A DNA stretch of 64,000 nt from assembly GCA_964490245.1 (NCBI GenBank), contig CAZBAF010000006.1, positions 1 to 64,000 of the forward strand, read 5' to 3'. How positions within the stretch are numbered: position 1 is the stretch's first letter; the number at the start of each line of letters is the position of its first letter. Made by a program: the position numbers and the translations under genes. The notes below the pieces were generated by a model. It worked only from the letters and a program-made list of their open reading frames with translations, made no database searches and was not told the DNA's origin. This DNA is from CAZBAF01 sp964490245. GTDB lineage: Bacteria > Patescibacteriota > Saccharimonadia > Saccharimonadales > JACDBH01. Below are positions 51,674-59,666 of this stretch, in pieces.

Positions 51674-52705
51674 ATGAAACATCGAAAAACAGCCAAGCGC
51701 GTACAGGGTATACTCAGCCGGAAGAATCTCGTCGTCTTTGTGGCCGTGTTTGCTGCCATTGGTGTGATCCGGCTGCTTTTGGTTAATGCCGCAACCAACC
51801 AGGTGGCGTTTGAGCCGGAAGGCGGCACAGTGGTATCGCCCGCTGCCAAAATAAATGACGCCAACGCATCCGGCGGGCAGGCGATTGTCTTTAACGCTCC
51901 GCCTGTGGGCGGGGGCGACGATGAGCCGATTCTGCCGGCCGTGTCCGGTACCTGTCCGACGCTCCGTAACGGCCAGGTGCAGTTCCCGTCAGACCAGAAC
52001 CGGGTTGTTCACCTGCGCATGGACAGCAACGCTGCGACAAAAGGCCCTCTTATCTTTTTGTGGCATGGCCAGCAGACGCCCGATACAACCGATGCGCATG
52101 CAACAACTGTTGCCAACACGCTGCTGACAAACGCCGTAGTGACGCAGGTTATCAATGCCGGCGGCATTGTGGCGATTATGAAAATGCACTCACCCAGCAC
52201 CTGGGATAATGCCACAAGCTGGAACCCCTCAACGCGGGATCTCAACCTTGCCGATCAGGTGGTGGCGTGTGCAAATCAGCAGGGGCAGCTTGATCCAAAG
52301 CGGATTCACTCAGTCGGCATGAGCTGGGGCGGCTATATGACATCGCACTTTGCGTATCTGCGCTCAAACTATATCGCCAGTGCCGTGGTGCAGTCGGGCG
52401 GTTTTACGGGCAGTGCCCAGAACGTGCAGCGGCCCAGCAACAAGTTTGCGACCATTACCGGCATTGGCCAGGTTTCTGCAGGCGAGCTGCAGCTGGTAGT
52501 CAACCCGTTAAACGGTTACCGGAATTACGCTAAATCCAACGGGCAGTTTGTGGTGCATTGTGCACATAGCGGCGGGCATGTGCCTATCCCCGGCGGCGGA
52601 CCGATGCATTGGCGGTTTTTCCAGGATCATCCATATGGCGTCACAAATGCGTACGGGTCTTCGGCTCTGCCTTCGGCGTTTCTTAATTCATGCTCTAAGT
52701 ACTAG
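51674..52705 (+). CDS. Surface alpha/beta hydrolase (LpqC/PHB-depolymerase-like esterase)
   Basis: A 343-aa protein: basic N-terminus, TM (about 20-37), stub (VAFEPEGGTVVSP ... QAIVF), then an alpha/beta hydrolase. The nucleophile elbow is GMSWGG with Ser217, WHGQQTPDT supplies the oxyanion region, and HCAHSGGH near the end holds the likely catalytic His. Relatives hydrolyse polyesters, feruloyl or acetyl esters; deacetylating glycans would fit the neighbouring mannanase. Downstream lies the hrcA operator. Confidence 0.8.
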   Translation: MKHRKTAKRVQGILSRKNLVVFVAVFAAIGVIRLLLVNAATNQVAFEPEGGTVVSPAAKINDANASGGQAIVFNAPPVGGGDDEPILPAVSGTCPTLRNGQVQFPSDQNRVVHLRMDSNAATKGPLIFLWHGQQTPDTTDAHATTVANTLLTNAVVTQVINAGGIVAIMKMHSPSTWDNATSWNPSTRDLNLADQVVACANQQGQLDPKRIHSVGMSWGGYMTSHFAYLRSNYIASAVVQSGGFTGSAQNVQRPSNKFATITGIGQVSAGELQLVVNPLNGYRNYAKSNGQFVVHCAHSGGHVPIPGGGPMHWRFFQDHPYGVTNAYGSSALPSAFLNSCSKY

Positions 52706-52710
52706 AATAA

Positions 52711-52748
52711 TTGGCAGTCTTGTTATTTGAGTGCCAAAACAGTATAAT
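52711..52748 (+). promoter_or_regulatory. CIRCE operator and promoter of hrcA
   Basis: TTGGCAGTC (52711-52719)-N9-GAGTGCCAA (52729-52737) is a CIRCE with a few changes from TTAGCACTC-N9-GAGTGCTAA. It overlaps TTGTTA (52720-52725), 17 bp before TATAAT (52743-52748). Confidence 0.85.
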
Positions 52749-52850
52749 AATCACTGTACCCAAAAGAAGAACAGCCGGCGCCCCGCTCAGTACCGGGGAT
52801 TTTGAAAGCATAAAGCCGCACGGTTCGTCTTAATTAAGCGGAGCGACATT

Positions 52851-53549
52851 ATGACTGATCGTCAGGAAAAAATATTACTGGCAATTGTCGAACAGTATGC
52901 CGAGGTGGCGAGCCCGGTGGGCAGCAGTCTGCTGGCTAAGCTGTTCAATGTATCGAGCGCAACTATTCGGGCCGAAATGGCCGAGCTGGAGCGTCTGGGC
53001 TATATTACACAGCCGCATACCAGCGCCGGACGCATGCCCACAGACAAGGGTTATCGTTTTTACGTAAACCAGCTGGCCGAGTCACAGAGCGAGCCGGTCG
53101 AGCGCCGCAGCGAGCGGGCAATTGCCACCCGTATTCAGCACGGGGGCTTGCCCGAGCGCACCATCCGCAACGCTGTAGATACACTGGTCGAACTGACGCA
53201 CAACTTAGGGCTGGCAACCATCGGTGATCAGCTGTATATGAGCGGTCTGTCCAATCTGTTCGGCCAGCCGGAGTTTATGCATCCGGGGCAGGTGCAGGAG
53301 GTGGCACGTCTGCTTGATAATCTGGAGCCGTGGCTGCGCGAGGCTGCGCCCAATGACCCCTTAAGCGTCTACATCGGCCGCGAAAACCCCATCGGCCGCG
53401 GTGCTGGCTGCAGTCTGATTATCAGCCGGTTTCGCAGTCCGTATTCGGACCGCAGCTATATTGGCGTGCTGGGTCCGACCCGCCAGAGCTACCGCGATGT
53501 GACGGCCCTGGTTGCCCGCGCCGGCCGGGTGCTTGAGGAGGCGCTATGA
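52851..53549 (+). CDS. hrcA: Heat-inducible transcription repressor HrcA (short form)
   Basis: A 232-aa protein. The N-terminal winged helix is clear (SPVGSSLLAKLFNVSSATIR, MAELERLGYITQPHTSAGRM, PTDKGYRFYV). HrcA binds CIRCE and represses chaperone genes at normal temperature, helped by GroEL in model bacteria. Typical HrcA is about 340 aa; the inserted domain is missing here, while the C-terminal GAF-like part (SRFRSPYSDRSYIGVLGPTR) remains. GGAG lies about 9 nt before the ATG. Its own CIRCE implies autorepression. Confidence 0.9.
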   Translation: MTDRQEKILLAIVEQYAEVASPVGSSLLAKLFNVSSATIRAEMAELERLGYITQPHTSAGRMPTDKGYRFYVNQLAESQSEPVERRSERAIATRIQHGGLPERTIRNAVDTLVELTHNLGLATIGDQLYMSGLSNLFGQPEFMHPGQVQEVARLLDNLEPWLREAAPNDPLSVYIGRENPIGRGAGCSLIISRFRSPYSDRSYIGVLGPTRQSYRDVTALVARAGRVLEEAL

Positions 53550-53635
53550 CCGGGGTTCTAGACATAGCACTCGAGTTTATTGCTGGTATTGGCGAATATA
53601 TCGATAAGCGGAGAAAAAAGTATGGCAAAAAATAA
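53546..53635 (+). CDS. Candidate micropeptide between hrcA and grpE (29 aa)
   Basis: A complete frame overlapping the hrcA stop by ATGA and the grpE start by 14 nt. It begins MTGVLDIALEFIAGIGEY and ends in a basic KRRKKYGKK, an amphipathic or weakly hydrophobic helix with a positive tail. GAGGAGG lies just before the ATG. It may be a real membrane-associated peptide or only serve to carry ribosomes from hrcA to grpE. Confidence 0.5.
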   Translation: MTGVLDIALEFIAGIGEYIDKRRKKYGKK

Positions 53636-54086
53636 AAAACCAACCCCTGCCGAGCTTGAACAGCAAATTGCCGAGCTGACCGAGGCACTGCAGCGCGAAC
53701 GGGCAGATGCAACCAATGTTCGTCGCCGTGCAGAAGAAGAGCGGCTTAAGCTTGGCTCGTTTTATAAGGCAAATGTGGTACGCGAGCTGCTGCCGGTTAT
53801 GGACAATTTTGAACGCGCCTTGAAACATGCGCCGAAAGAGCTTGAGGGCAACGCCTACGTTAAGGGCGTGCAGGGTGTGGTCAAGCAGTTCGAGGATGCA
53901 CTGGCTAAGCTTGGCGTGCAGCGTATCAAGACAGTCGGCGAGCCGTTTGATCCGAATTTTCACGAAGCTGTCAGCATGGAAGAGGGCGAAGGCAAGGCTG
54001 AAATTGTCAGCGAGGAGCTGCAGTCAGGGTATACCTTAGGTGATGAAGTCATCCGCCACGCCATGGTCCGGGTCAAAACACAGTAA
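53622..54086 (+). CDS. grpE: Nucleotide exchange factor GrpE
   Basis: A 154-aa co-chaperone: long N-terminal coiled coil (PAELEQQIAELTEALQRERA), then VRELLPVMDNFERAL and the beta domain ending GYTLGDEVIRHAMVRV. GrpE releases ADP from DnaK. The start MAKNKK at 53622 has GGAG 8 nt upstream; an ATG at 53580 would add 14 unlike residues. It is in the hrcA operon and is followed at once by the dnaK CIRCE. Confidence 0.93.
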   Translation: MAKNKKPTPAELEQQIAELTEALQRERADATNVRRRAEEERLKLGSFYKANVVRELLPVMDNFERALKHAPKELEGNAYVKGVQGVVKQFEDALAKLGVQRIKTVGEPFDPNFHEAVSMEEGEGKAEIVSEELQSGYTLGDEVIRHAMVRVKTQ

Positions 54087-54097
54087 GGAAAATAAAA

Positions 54098-54142
54098 TTA
54101 GCACTCCAAGTACTTGAGTGCTAATTTTATTTGTGCTACCAT
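54098..54142 (+). promoter_or_regulatory. Perfect CIRCE operator and dnaK promoter
   Basis: TTAGCACTC (54098-54106)-N9-GAGTGCTAA (54116-54124) is an exact CIRCE. It overlaps TTGAGT (54114-54119), 17 bp before TACCAT (54137-54142), which is preceded by TGC. Predicted start near 54149. Confidence 0.93.
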
Positions 54143-54190
54143 GCTTCTAGCACTCTGCTACTTAAATTGCTAATAATTAAGAAAGGAGGA

Positions 54191-54333
54191 GCTTCGTAAG
54201 CTCGTAGGGAAAAGAGCAGCCAGAGCGTCAGGCTTTGCCTGCGCCCCGAGCGATGAGAAAACCGCGGCCCTTGAAAAATCGTAAGATTTTGAGGAGCAAA
54301 GAAAAACCGCGAGGTTTGGCTCATAAGCGAAGC
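54191..54333 (+). repeat. Dispersed structured element, copy A (dnaK leader)
   Basis: Closing stem GCTTCGT (54191-54197)/GCGAAGC (54327-54333), core GGGAAAAGAGCAGCC (54207-54221), hairpin GCGTCAGGC-TTT-GCCTGCGC, CCCCGAGCGATGAG, an extended second arm and CTCATAA. It separates AAAGGAGGAG (54182-54190) from the dnaK ATG at 54343; without it the spacing would be normal. Confidence 0.75.
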
Positions 54334-54342
54334 AGCACTATT

Positions 54343-56277
54343 ATGGGTAAGATCATAGGTATTGACCTGGGTACAACCAACAGCGCCATGGCTGCTATGC
54401 AGTCCGGCAAGGCTGAAATTATTACAAACTCGGAGGGCGCACGTACCACGCCGTCTGTTGTCGCCATCAACAAAAACGGTGAGCGTCTGGTTGGCCAGCT
54501 GGCCCGCCGCCAGCAGGTGACCAACCCCAAGAACACGATTTATGAAGTCAAGCGTCTGATCGGCCGCAAGTTTAGCGATAAAGAGGTCCAGCGCGACCTG
54601 AAGCTGATGGGGTACGAGATCGTTAAAAGCGGCAATGGCGTCAAGGTTAAGATGGGCGATAAAGAATACAGCCCCGAAGAAATCAGCGCCATGATCCTGG
54701 GCAAGCTCAAGGCTGATGCCGAGGCTTTCTTAGGCCAGCCAGTGACCGAAGCAGTCATTACCGTGCCGGCTTATTTCGATGACAGTCAGCGCCAGGCCAC
54801 CAAAGACGCCGGTAAAATTGCCGGCCTGGAGGTTAAGCGTATTATCAACGAGCCGACAGCGGCTGCTCTGGCCTATGGTCTGGATAAGGCCGAAAAAGCA
54901 GATGAAAAGATTGCAGTTTACGACTTGGGCGGCGGTACCTTTGATGTGTCTATCCTGGAGCTGGGTGACGGCGTCTTTGAGGTGAAGTCCACCAACGGTG
55001 ATACTCATCTGGGCGGTGCCGACTTTGACCGTGTGATTATTAATTACTTTGCCGACGAGTTCAAAAAAGAGCACGGCATGGATATTACAGGCGACAACGC
55101 TGCCATGCAGCGTCTGCGTGACGAGGCGGAAAAGGCCAAGATCGAGCTGTCGACCGCTAACGAGGTTACGGTCAATCTGCCGTTTTTGACTGCCGACGCA
55201 GACGGGCCAAAGCACTTTGAGCACAAGCTGACCCGCGCCAAGCTCGAGCAGTTGGTCGGCGATTTGATTGCCAAAACTGCTGTGCCCTGCGAAAAAGCCC
55301 TCAAGGACGCCGGTCTAAAGGCCAGCGATATCGATGCAGTGGTGCTGGTGGGCGGCATGACCCGTATGCCGGCCGTGCAGGAGCAGGTCAAGAAAATCTT
55401 TGGCAAGGAGCCAATGAAGGGTGTTAATCCTGACGAGGTCGTTGCAGTTGGCGCAGCCATTCAGGGCGGTGTGCTGCAGGGCGATGTCAAGGACGTACTG
55501 CTGCTGGACGTGACGCCGCTTTCCTTAGGTATCGAGACTATGGGCTCTGTCAGCACCAAGCTGATCGAGCGCAACACTACCATCCCGACCAGCAAGAGCG
55601 AGGTGTTCTCTACCGCAGCCGATAACCAGAATCAGGTGGAGATTCATGTACTGCAGGGCGAGCGTGAGTTTGCCGCCGACAACAAATCACTCGGCCGTTT
55701 TGTGCTGGACGGCATCCCGCCGGCACCGCGCGGCGTGCCGCAGATTGAAGTAACGTTTAATATCGATGCCAACGGCATCTTAAACGTCACCGCCAAAGAT
55801 AAGGGTACCGGCAAAGAGCAGAGCATTACCATTCAGGGCAGCTCCGGTCTCAGCAAAGAAGAGGTTGAGAAAATGGCCAAAGATGCTGAAGCCCACGCTG
55901 AAGAGGACAAAAAGCGCCGCGAAGCTGTAGACGCCCGTAACGGTCTGGAAAGCGCGATTTACAGCGCCGAAAAGCTCAAGAGCGACAATGGCGATAAGCT
56001 AAGCGACGAAGACAAAAAGACCCTTGATGAAGCAGTTGAGGCCGCTAAAAAAGTCTCGTCAGACGAAAAGGCCGACAAGGACGCGCTTGAGGCTGCCGGC
56101 AAAGAGCTTAACGACAAGATTATGCCAATTGGCGCCAAGATGTACGAGCAAGCGTCTAAAGACGCGGAGGCAGAAGAGGGAAGCGAGGAGAACGGAGAAG
56201 ACAAAAAGTCAGAAAAGAAAGGCAAGTCCGCCAAAGACGATCCGGTTGAAGGCGAAGTCATCGACGATAAGGAGTAG
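54343..56277 (+). CDS. dnaK: Chaperone DnaK (Hsp70)
   Basis: A 644-aa Hsp70: IGIDLGTTNSAMA at the start, VPAYFDDSQRQATKDAGKIA, NEPTAAALAYG, the VLVGGMTRMP block, substrate domain, helical lid and an acidic, Lys/Glu-rich tail ending VEGEVIDDKE. It works with GrpE (53622) and DnaJ (57101). A start at 54235 would translate the structured element and is rejected. Controlled by a perfect CIRCE. The nearest Shine-Dalgarno is 150 nt upstream, beyond element A. Confidence 0.96.
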   Translation: MGKIIGIDLGTTNSAMAAMQSGKAEIITNSEGARTTPSVVAINKNGERLVGQLARRQQVTNPKNTIYEVKRLIGRKFSDKEVQRDLKLMGYEIVKSGNGVKVKMGDKEYSPEEISAMILGKLKADAEAFLGQPVTEAVITVPAYFDDSQRQATKDAGKIAGLEVKRIINEPTAAALAYGLDKAEKADEKIAVYDLGGGTFDVSILELGDGVFEVKSTNGDTHLGGADFDRVIINYFADEFKKEHGMDITGDNAAMQRLRDEAEKAKIELSTANEVTVNLPFLTADADGPKHFEHKLTRAKLEQLVGDLIAKTAVPCEKALKDAGLKASDIDAVVLVGGMTRMPAVQEQVKKIFGKEPMKGVNPDEVVAVGAAIQGGVLQGDVKDVLLLDVTPLSLGIETMGSVSTKLIERNTTIPTSKSEVFSTAADNQNQVEIHVLQGEREFAADNKSLGRFVLDGIPPAPRGVPQIEVTFNIDANGILNVTAKDKGTGKEQSITIQGSSGLSKEEVEKMAKDAEAHAEEDKKRREAVDARNGLESAIYSAEKLKSDNGDKLSDEDKKTLDEAVEAAKKVSSDEKADKDALEAAGKELNDKIMPIGAKMYEQASKDAEAEEGSEENGEDKKSEKKGKSAKDDPVEGEVIDDKE

Positions 56278-56279
56278 AA

Positions 56280-56492
56280 ATGTCCCGTCCCATCCCCGGC
56301 GAAGATCGCTTCCTCCAGGAAGCAACACAGGCAGTCGACGCAGTGCTGCCGGGGCTAAGGGGGCCTGAGCGAGCCGAGAAAATCAGCGAAGTTGCCGGCT
56401 ATCTCACGCAGTTAGTACAGGATCTGTACGGGCGTCAGCCAAGTGATGATGCGGCACATCCTCCGTCCTCTGCTGAGTCTGCCGACCAGTAA
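56280..56492 (+). CDS. Small protein in the dnaK operon (70 aa)
   Basis: Starts 2 nt after the dnaK stop, preceded by AAGGAG. A helical first half (EDRFLQEATQAVDAVLPGL, then ISEVAGYLTQLVQDLYG) is followed by a disordered Ser/Asp/Pro tail. No family recognised. The position suggests co-expression with DnaK under heat shock, perhaps as a chaperone partner; this is inferred. Confidence 0.65.
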   Translation: MSRPIPGEDRFLQEATQAVDAVLPGLRGPERAEKISEVAGYLTQLVQDLYGRQPSDDAAHPPSSAESADQ

Positions 56493-56638
56493 GGCCCCAG
56501 GTAGGTGTCTGTCTATAGTCCGCGCCCTGGTCTGATTACACCAGGGCGCCTAAACCTGCCAAAAACTGTAATAAATATTACATACAGCCGGACACATTGC
56601 CTCCATACTGGTAAGCGTAAACTAAGGAGGTTAAAAAT

Positions 56639-56890
56639 ATGGGGATCATCGCATGGATCATATTCGGGGCGTTGGCCGGGTGGATAGCGTCAATCATCAT
56701 GAAGACCAACGATGAACAGGGTGCACTGCTGAATATCCTGGTCGGTATTGCCGGTGCAGTGATCGGCGGCTGGATCATGAGCCTGCTTAACAGCGAAGGT
56801 GTGACCGGTTTTAACCTCCCCAGTCTCTTGGTTGCAATCGTAGGAGCTTGCGTGTTGCTGTTTTTGGTCAGACTCTTTCGCCGCGGCTGA
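56639..56890 (+). CDS. GlsB/YeaQ/YmgE-family membrane protein
   Basis: An 83-aa protein with three TMs and the transglycosylase-associated pattern: IIAWIIFGALAGWIASIIM, GALLNILVGIAGAVIGGWIM, and a last TM with a basic tail. It belongs to a general-stress-linked family without known activity. AAGGAGG is 8-9 nt before the ATG. Its place between dnaK and dnaJ suggests a stress role. Confidence 0.88.
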   Translation: MGIIAWIIFGALAGWIASIIMKTNDEQGALLNILVGIAGAVIGGWIMSLLNSEGVTGFNLPSLLVAIVGACVLLFLVRLFRRG

Positions 56891-56926
56891 TCAAGAAGTT
56901 TTTGCGGGTGCAAATCGGTTATTTTA

Positions 56927-56956
56927 TTAGCACTCATAGGCTAAAAGTGCTAAAAT
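56927..56956 (+). promoter_or_regulatory. CIRCE operator of dnaJ
   Basis: TTAGCACTC (56927-56935)-N9-AAGTGCTAA (56945-56953) has one change from consensus. A TGCTAAAAT extended -10 (56948-56956) overlaps its right arm. The leader to ATG 57101 is about 140 nt. Confidence 0.9.
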
Positions 56957-57100
56957 AACGCTGTGCAGAATTGAATGATAGATACGATGGACTGCAACAG
57001 GCGTCCGACGGACAGGGTGCATTAGAGTAAACTTTCGAGTTACCCGCTGCAGGACGTGTGGCCCACGGGATATTTAAGGTTTGTACAATTATCAAAAGAC

Positions 57101-58210
57101 ATGGCGAAACGAGATTATTACGAAGTACTGGGAGTTGGCAAGAACGCCAGCGCGGACGAGATCAAAAAGGCCTTCCGCAAAAAGGCTATTGAGTATCACC
57201 CCGATAAAGAAGGCGGTGACGAGGCCAAGTTTAAAGAGGTCAACGAAGCGTACGAAATCCTGAAGGACGAGAAGAAGCGTCAGCGTTATGACCAGTTTGG
57301 TCACGCCGGTGTAGGCGGCGGCGCGGCCGGTGATCCGTTCAGCGGCTTTAGCGGCTTTGGCGGGCAGAGCCAGAATATTAACTTTGACTTTGGCGATCTT
57401 GGTCTGGGCGATATCTTTGGCAGCTTCTTTGGCGGCGGGCAGCAGCGCCAGCGGCGAGCCAAGCGCGGCCGTGATGTTGAGACCGATGTGGTAATTACCT
57501 TTGAGCAGGCGGTGTTCGGTACCGAAGTCGAGCTTAATATGGTCATGGAGGATGTGTGTGAACACTGCAAAGGCACGACAGCCGAGCCGGGCCACGATCT
57601 TAAGGCGTGCAGCACCTGTAAGGGTTCTGGCCAGGTGATTAACGTGACGCGCACCATCTTTGGCAACATTCAGCAGGCGACGGTATGTCCGACCTGTCAG
57701 GGCAGCGGCAAAGTGCCCGAAAAAGTCTGCTCGGTCTGTAAGGGCAAGGGCACAAAGTCCAAGAACCAGGAGGTTAAGCTCAAAATTCCTGCCGGCATAG
57801 ATGACGGTGCGACTATCCGCCTGCGCGAGCACGGCGAGGCCATGGCGAATGCTCCGCGGGGCGATCTGTATGTCAATGTACGGGTTAAGGCGCATAAGCA
57901 CTTTACGCGTGAAGGTGATCTGATTTTGTCAGAAGAAACAGTTTCGATGGTGGATGCGGCTTTGGGTACGGAAATTGATGTGGATACCGTTGACGGGCCG
58001 ATCAAAATGAAGATTCCGGCCGGCACCCAAAGCGGCACGGACTTTAAGTTGTCTGGCCACGGCGTTCCGCACTTGCGCGGCGCCGGTACGCGCGGCGCGC
58101 ACATTGTAACGATTAATGTCGAGACGCCGCAAAACCTCAGCAAAGAACAAAAAGAGCTGCTCGAGCAGTTTAAAGCGGTCAAACCCGGCAAAAAAGGCTT
58201 CTTCCGCTAG
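57101..58210 (+). CDS. dnaJ: Chaperone DnaJ (Hsp40)
   Basis: A 369-aa class A J-protein: J domain MAKRDYYEVLGVGKNASADE with HPD, a Gly/Phe-rich linker (GFSGFGGQSQ), four zinc motifs (CEHCKGTT, CSTCKGSG, CPTCQGSG, CSVCKGKG) and the C-terminal substrate domains. The first zinc motif lacks the usual final Gly. It stimulates DnaK ATPase. ATG 57056 would add residues not typical of DnaJ. Separate CIRCE promoter. Confidence 0.95.
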   Translation: MAKRDYYEVLGVGKNASADEIKKAFRKKAIEYHPDKEGGDEAKFKEVNEAYEILKDEKKRQRYDQFGHAGVGGGAAGDPFSGFSGFGGQSQNINFDFGDLGLGDIFGSFFGGGQQRQRRAKRGRDVETDVVITFEQAVFGTEVELNMVMEDVCEHCKGTTAEPGHDLKACSTCKGSGQVINVTRTIFGNIQQATVCPTCQGSGKVPEKVCSVCKGKGTKSKNQEVKLKIPAGIDDGATIRLREHGEAMANAPRGDLYVNVRVKAHKHFTREGDLILSEETVSMVDAALGTEIDVDTVDGPIKMKIPAGTQSGTDFKLSGHGVPHLRGAGTRGAHIVTINVETPQNLSKEQKELLEQFKAVKPGKKGFFR

Positions 58211-58312
58211 GAAGACTCAGTAAAAACCAGACATAATACCGGGCAATATCAATAACGGACAGCAAGGCGTCTGCACACCATCTAGTAATGGGCCTGCAAT
58301 AGGGGTGTTGCC

Positions 58313-58632
58313 GTGAAAACCAAAGAAAAAGACCCCTTTTGTTATCGCCGTAGCGGTTGCTGTCGTGTTGCTTATTGCTTCAGTGGCGTTTAAAATTTTT
58401 GTGGCAGTCCGAAGTTAAGCATGCAAACAGTTTGCATGATGATCTGGCGTAGAATGAGGGTATCAGAGGCAGCCTGGAGAAGAACATTGCAAACCTGAGT
58501 GATGAGTTGCACGGACGTGAGGATGTAATGTTCATTGAGCGTAAAGAAGTAGAGTTCTGAGAAAACCTCAAGCACCACGGTGATGTCAGCCGTGGAATTC
58601 AGGAACACAAAAACACTTATAGCAGGGGCTAA
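58313..58632 (+). pseudogene. Decayed single-TM protein
   Basis: From GTG 58313 (MKTKEK) a frame change near the C4T4 run at 58333-58340 leads into a clear TM, PFVIAVAVAVVLLIASVAF. A further shift and two stops interrupt a helical part (NEGIRGSLEKNIANLSDEL, VMFIERKEVEF, ENLKHHGDVSRGIQEHK). It looks like a small membrane-anchored coiled-coil protein in decay. The rest of 58211-58731 shows no other gene; a TAGAAT at 58670 may belong to the next gene's leader. Confidence 0.6.
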
Positions 58633-58731
58633 AAAAGCGTACTTTTTAGACCAAACCAGAAACCAGTGCTAGAATACGGGCAGATTTATGCAGAATGCCT
58701 TTACTTAATGCCGCGAGAGAGAAGCCTCTAA

Positions 58732-59664
58732 ATGCGTAAGCAGGTTCTATTGATTACAAAAGCCCGTAAATCCGGATGGCTGCAGGATGCAAGCGATTCA
58801 ACCGCAACCCAGTTACAGGCGTTTGCAGAGCAAGTGTCGTTGTCTGCTGATGTGGAACTACATGTTACGTCGCTTGATCAGCTTGATTTTTCTATTTCGG
58901 AGAACGAAGTATCGGTTTTCGATCATAGCACTAAGAAAGACATTTCCGAATTCGATGTGGTCCACATGCGGGGGGTTCACGAAGAAATGGCGTATTATGC
59001 AGACTTTGCAAAGGCGATTGCCCTATATGCTGAACATCATAATAAGGTTTGGATAGAGCCAGAATCTGTGGGCGCCTCATTTGGCAAACTTGCCCAAGCA
59101 ATGTTGTTTGCGCTGCATGAGGTCAAGACGCCACGTACACGTTCTTGCTGGTGGGGTAGTCGGTTGGCTGGGTTGTGTCTTGAAAACCGGGATGAATTTC
59201 CACTTATTGTAAAAGCTTCATTTGGTACCCAGGGCCATAATAATTACCTGATTGAGTCGGTCGAGGAGCTCCAGAATGTCCTGCAGGCTGCTAACGAGCC
59301 TTTTGTCGCACAAAATTTGATACCAAACAACGGTGATTACAGAGTGCTGTTATTGGGAGACGCAGAGCCTTTGGTATTTTGGCGTCCAAGAATCAAGGGT
59401 TCGCATTTGAGTAATACGTCACAGGGTTCTGTGCCCGAAAAGAGGGCTGCAATAGATGAGGAGGCATTGGCATTGGCGCGTAAAGTGCAACTTTTAACTA
59501 ACAGGGTATGTGTAGGTGTAGATTTAATGCAAGACAATCAGACGGGGCAGTGGTACGTGCTTGAAGCTAACGTTCATGCTGCTCTTGCAACGGGTGCGCT
59601 TATTGAAGACAAGGCTTATTATTATGCACAGATGATACAAAGATTATTAGAGGGGAAAGTGTAA
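58732..59664 (+). CDS. ATP-grasp ligase (RimK-like), first of a tandem pair
   Basis: A 310-aa protein. The N-terminal part (VLLITKARKSGWLQDAS) is the pre-ATP-grasp fold. FPLIVKASFGTQGHNNYLI is the ATP-binding beta-hairpin, FVAQNLIPNNGDYRVLLLGD the adenine region and VCVGVDLMQDNQ...YVLEANVH the metal-binding end. It would join a carboxylate to an amine via an acylphosphate. The substrate is unknown; a peptide or amino-acid chain is likely from its RimK kinship. The next gene follows by 2 nt. Confidence 0.8.
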   Translation: MRKQVLLITKARKSGWLQDASDSTATQLQAFAEQVSLSADVELHVTSLDQLDFSISENEVSVFDHSTKKDISEFDVVHMRGVHEEMAYYADFAKAIALYAEHHNKVWIEPESVGASFGKLAQAMLFALHEVKTPRTRSCWWGSRLAGLCLENRDEFPLIVKASFGTQGHNNYLIESVEELQNVLQAANEPFVAQNLIPNNGDYRVLLLGDAEPLVFWRPRIKGSHLSNTSQGSVPEKRAAIDEEALALARKVQLLTNRVCVGVDLMQDNQTGQWYVLEANVHAALATGALIEDKAYYYAQMIQRLLEGKV

Positions 59665-59666
59665 AG

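Noticed and set aside
52760..52830. A sixth copy of the structured element in the hrcA leader
   Set aside because: GAAGAACAGCCGGCG followed by a CCCCG hairpin is suggestive, but the GCGCGATGAG block and second hairpin are absent.
54235..54342. N-terminal extension of DnaK
   Set aside because: The extra 36 residues translate the structured element; DnaK normally begins at the MGKIIGIDLGTTN position.
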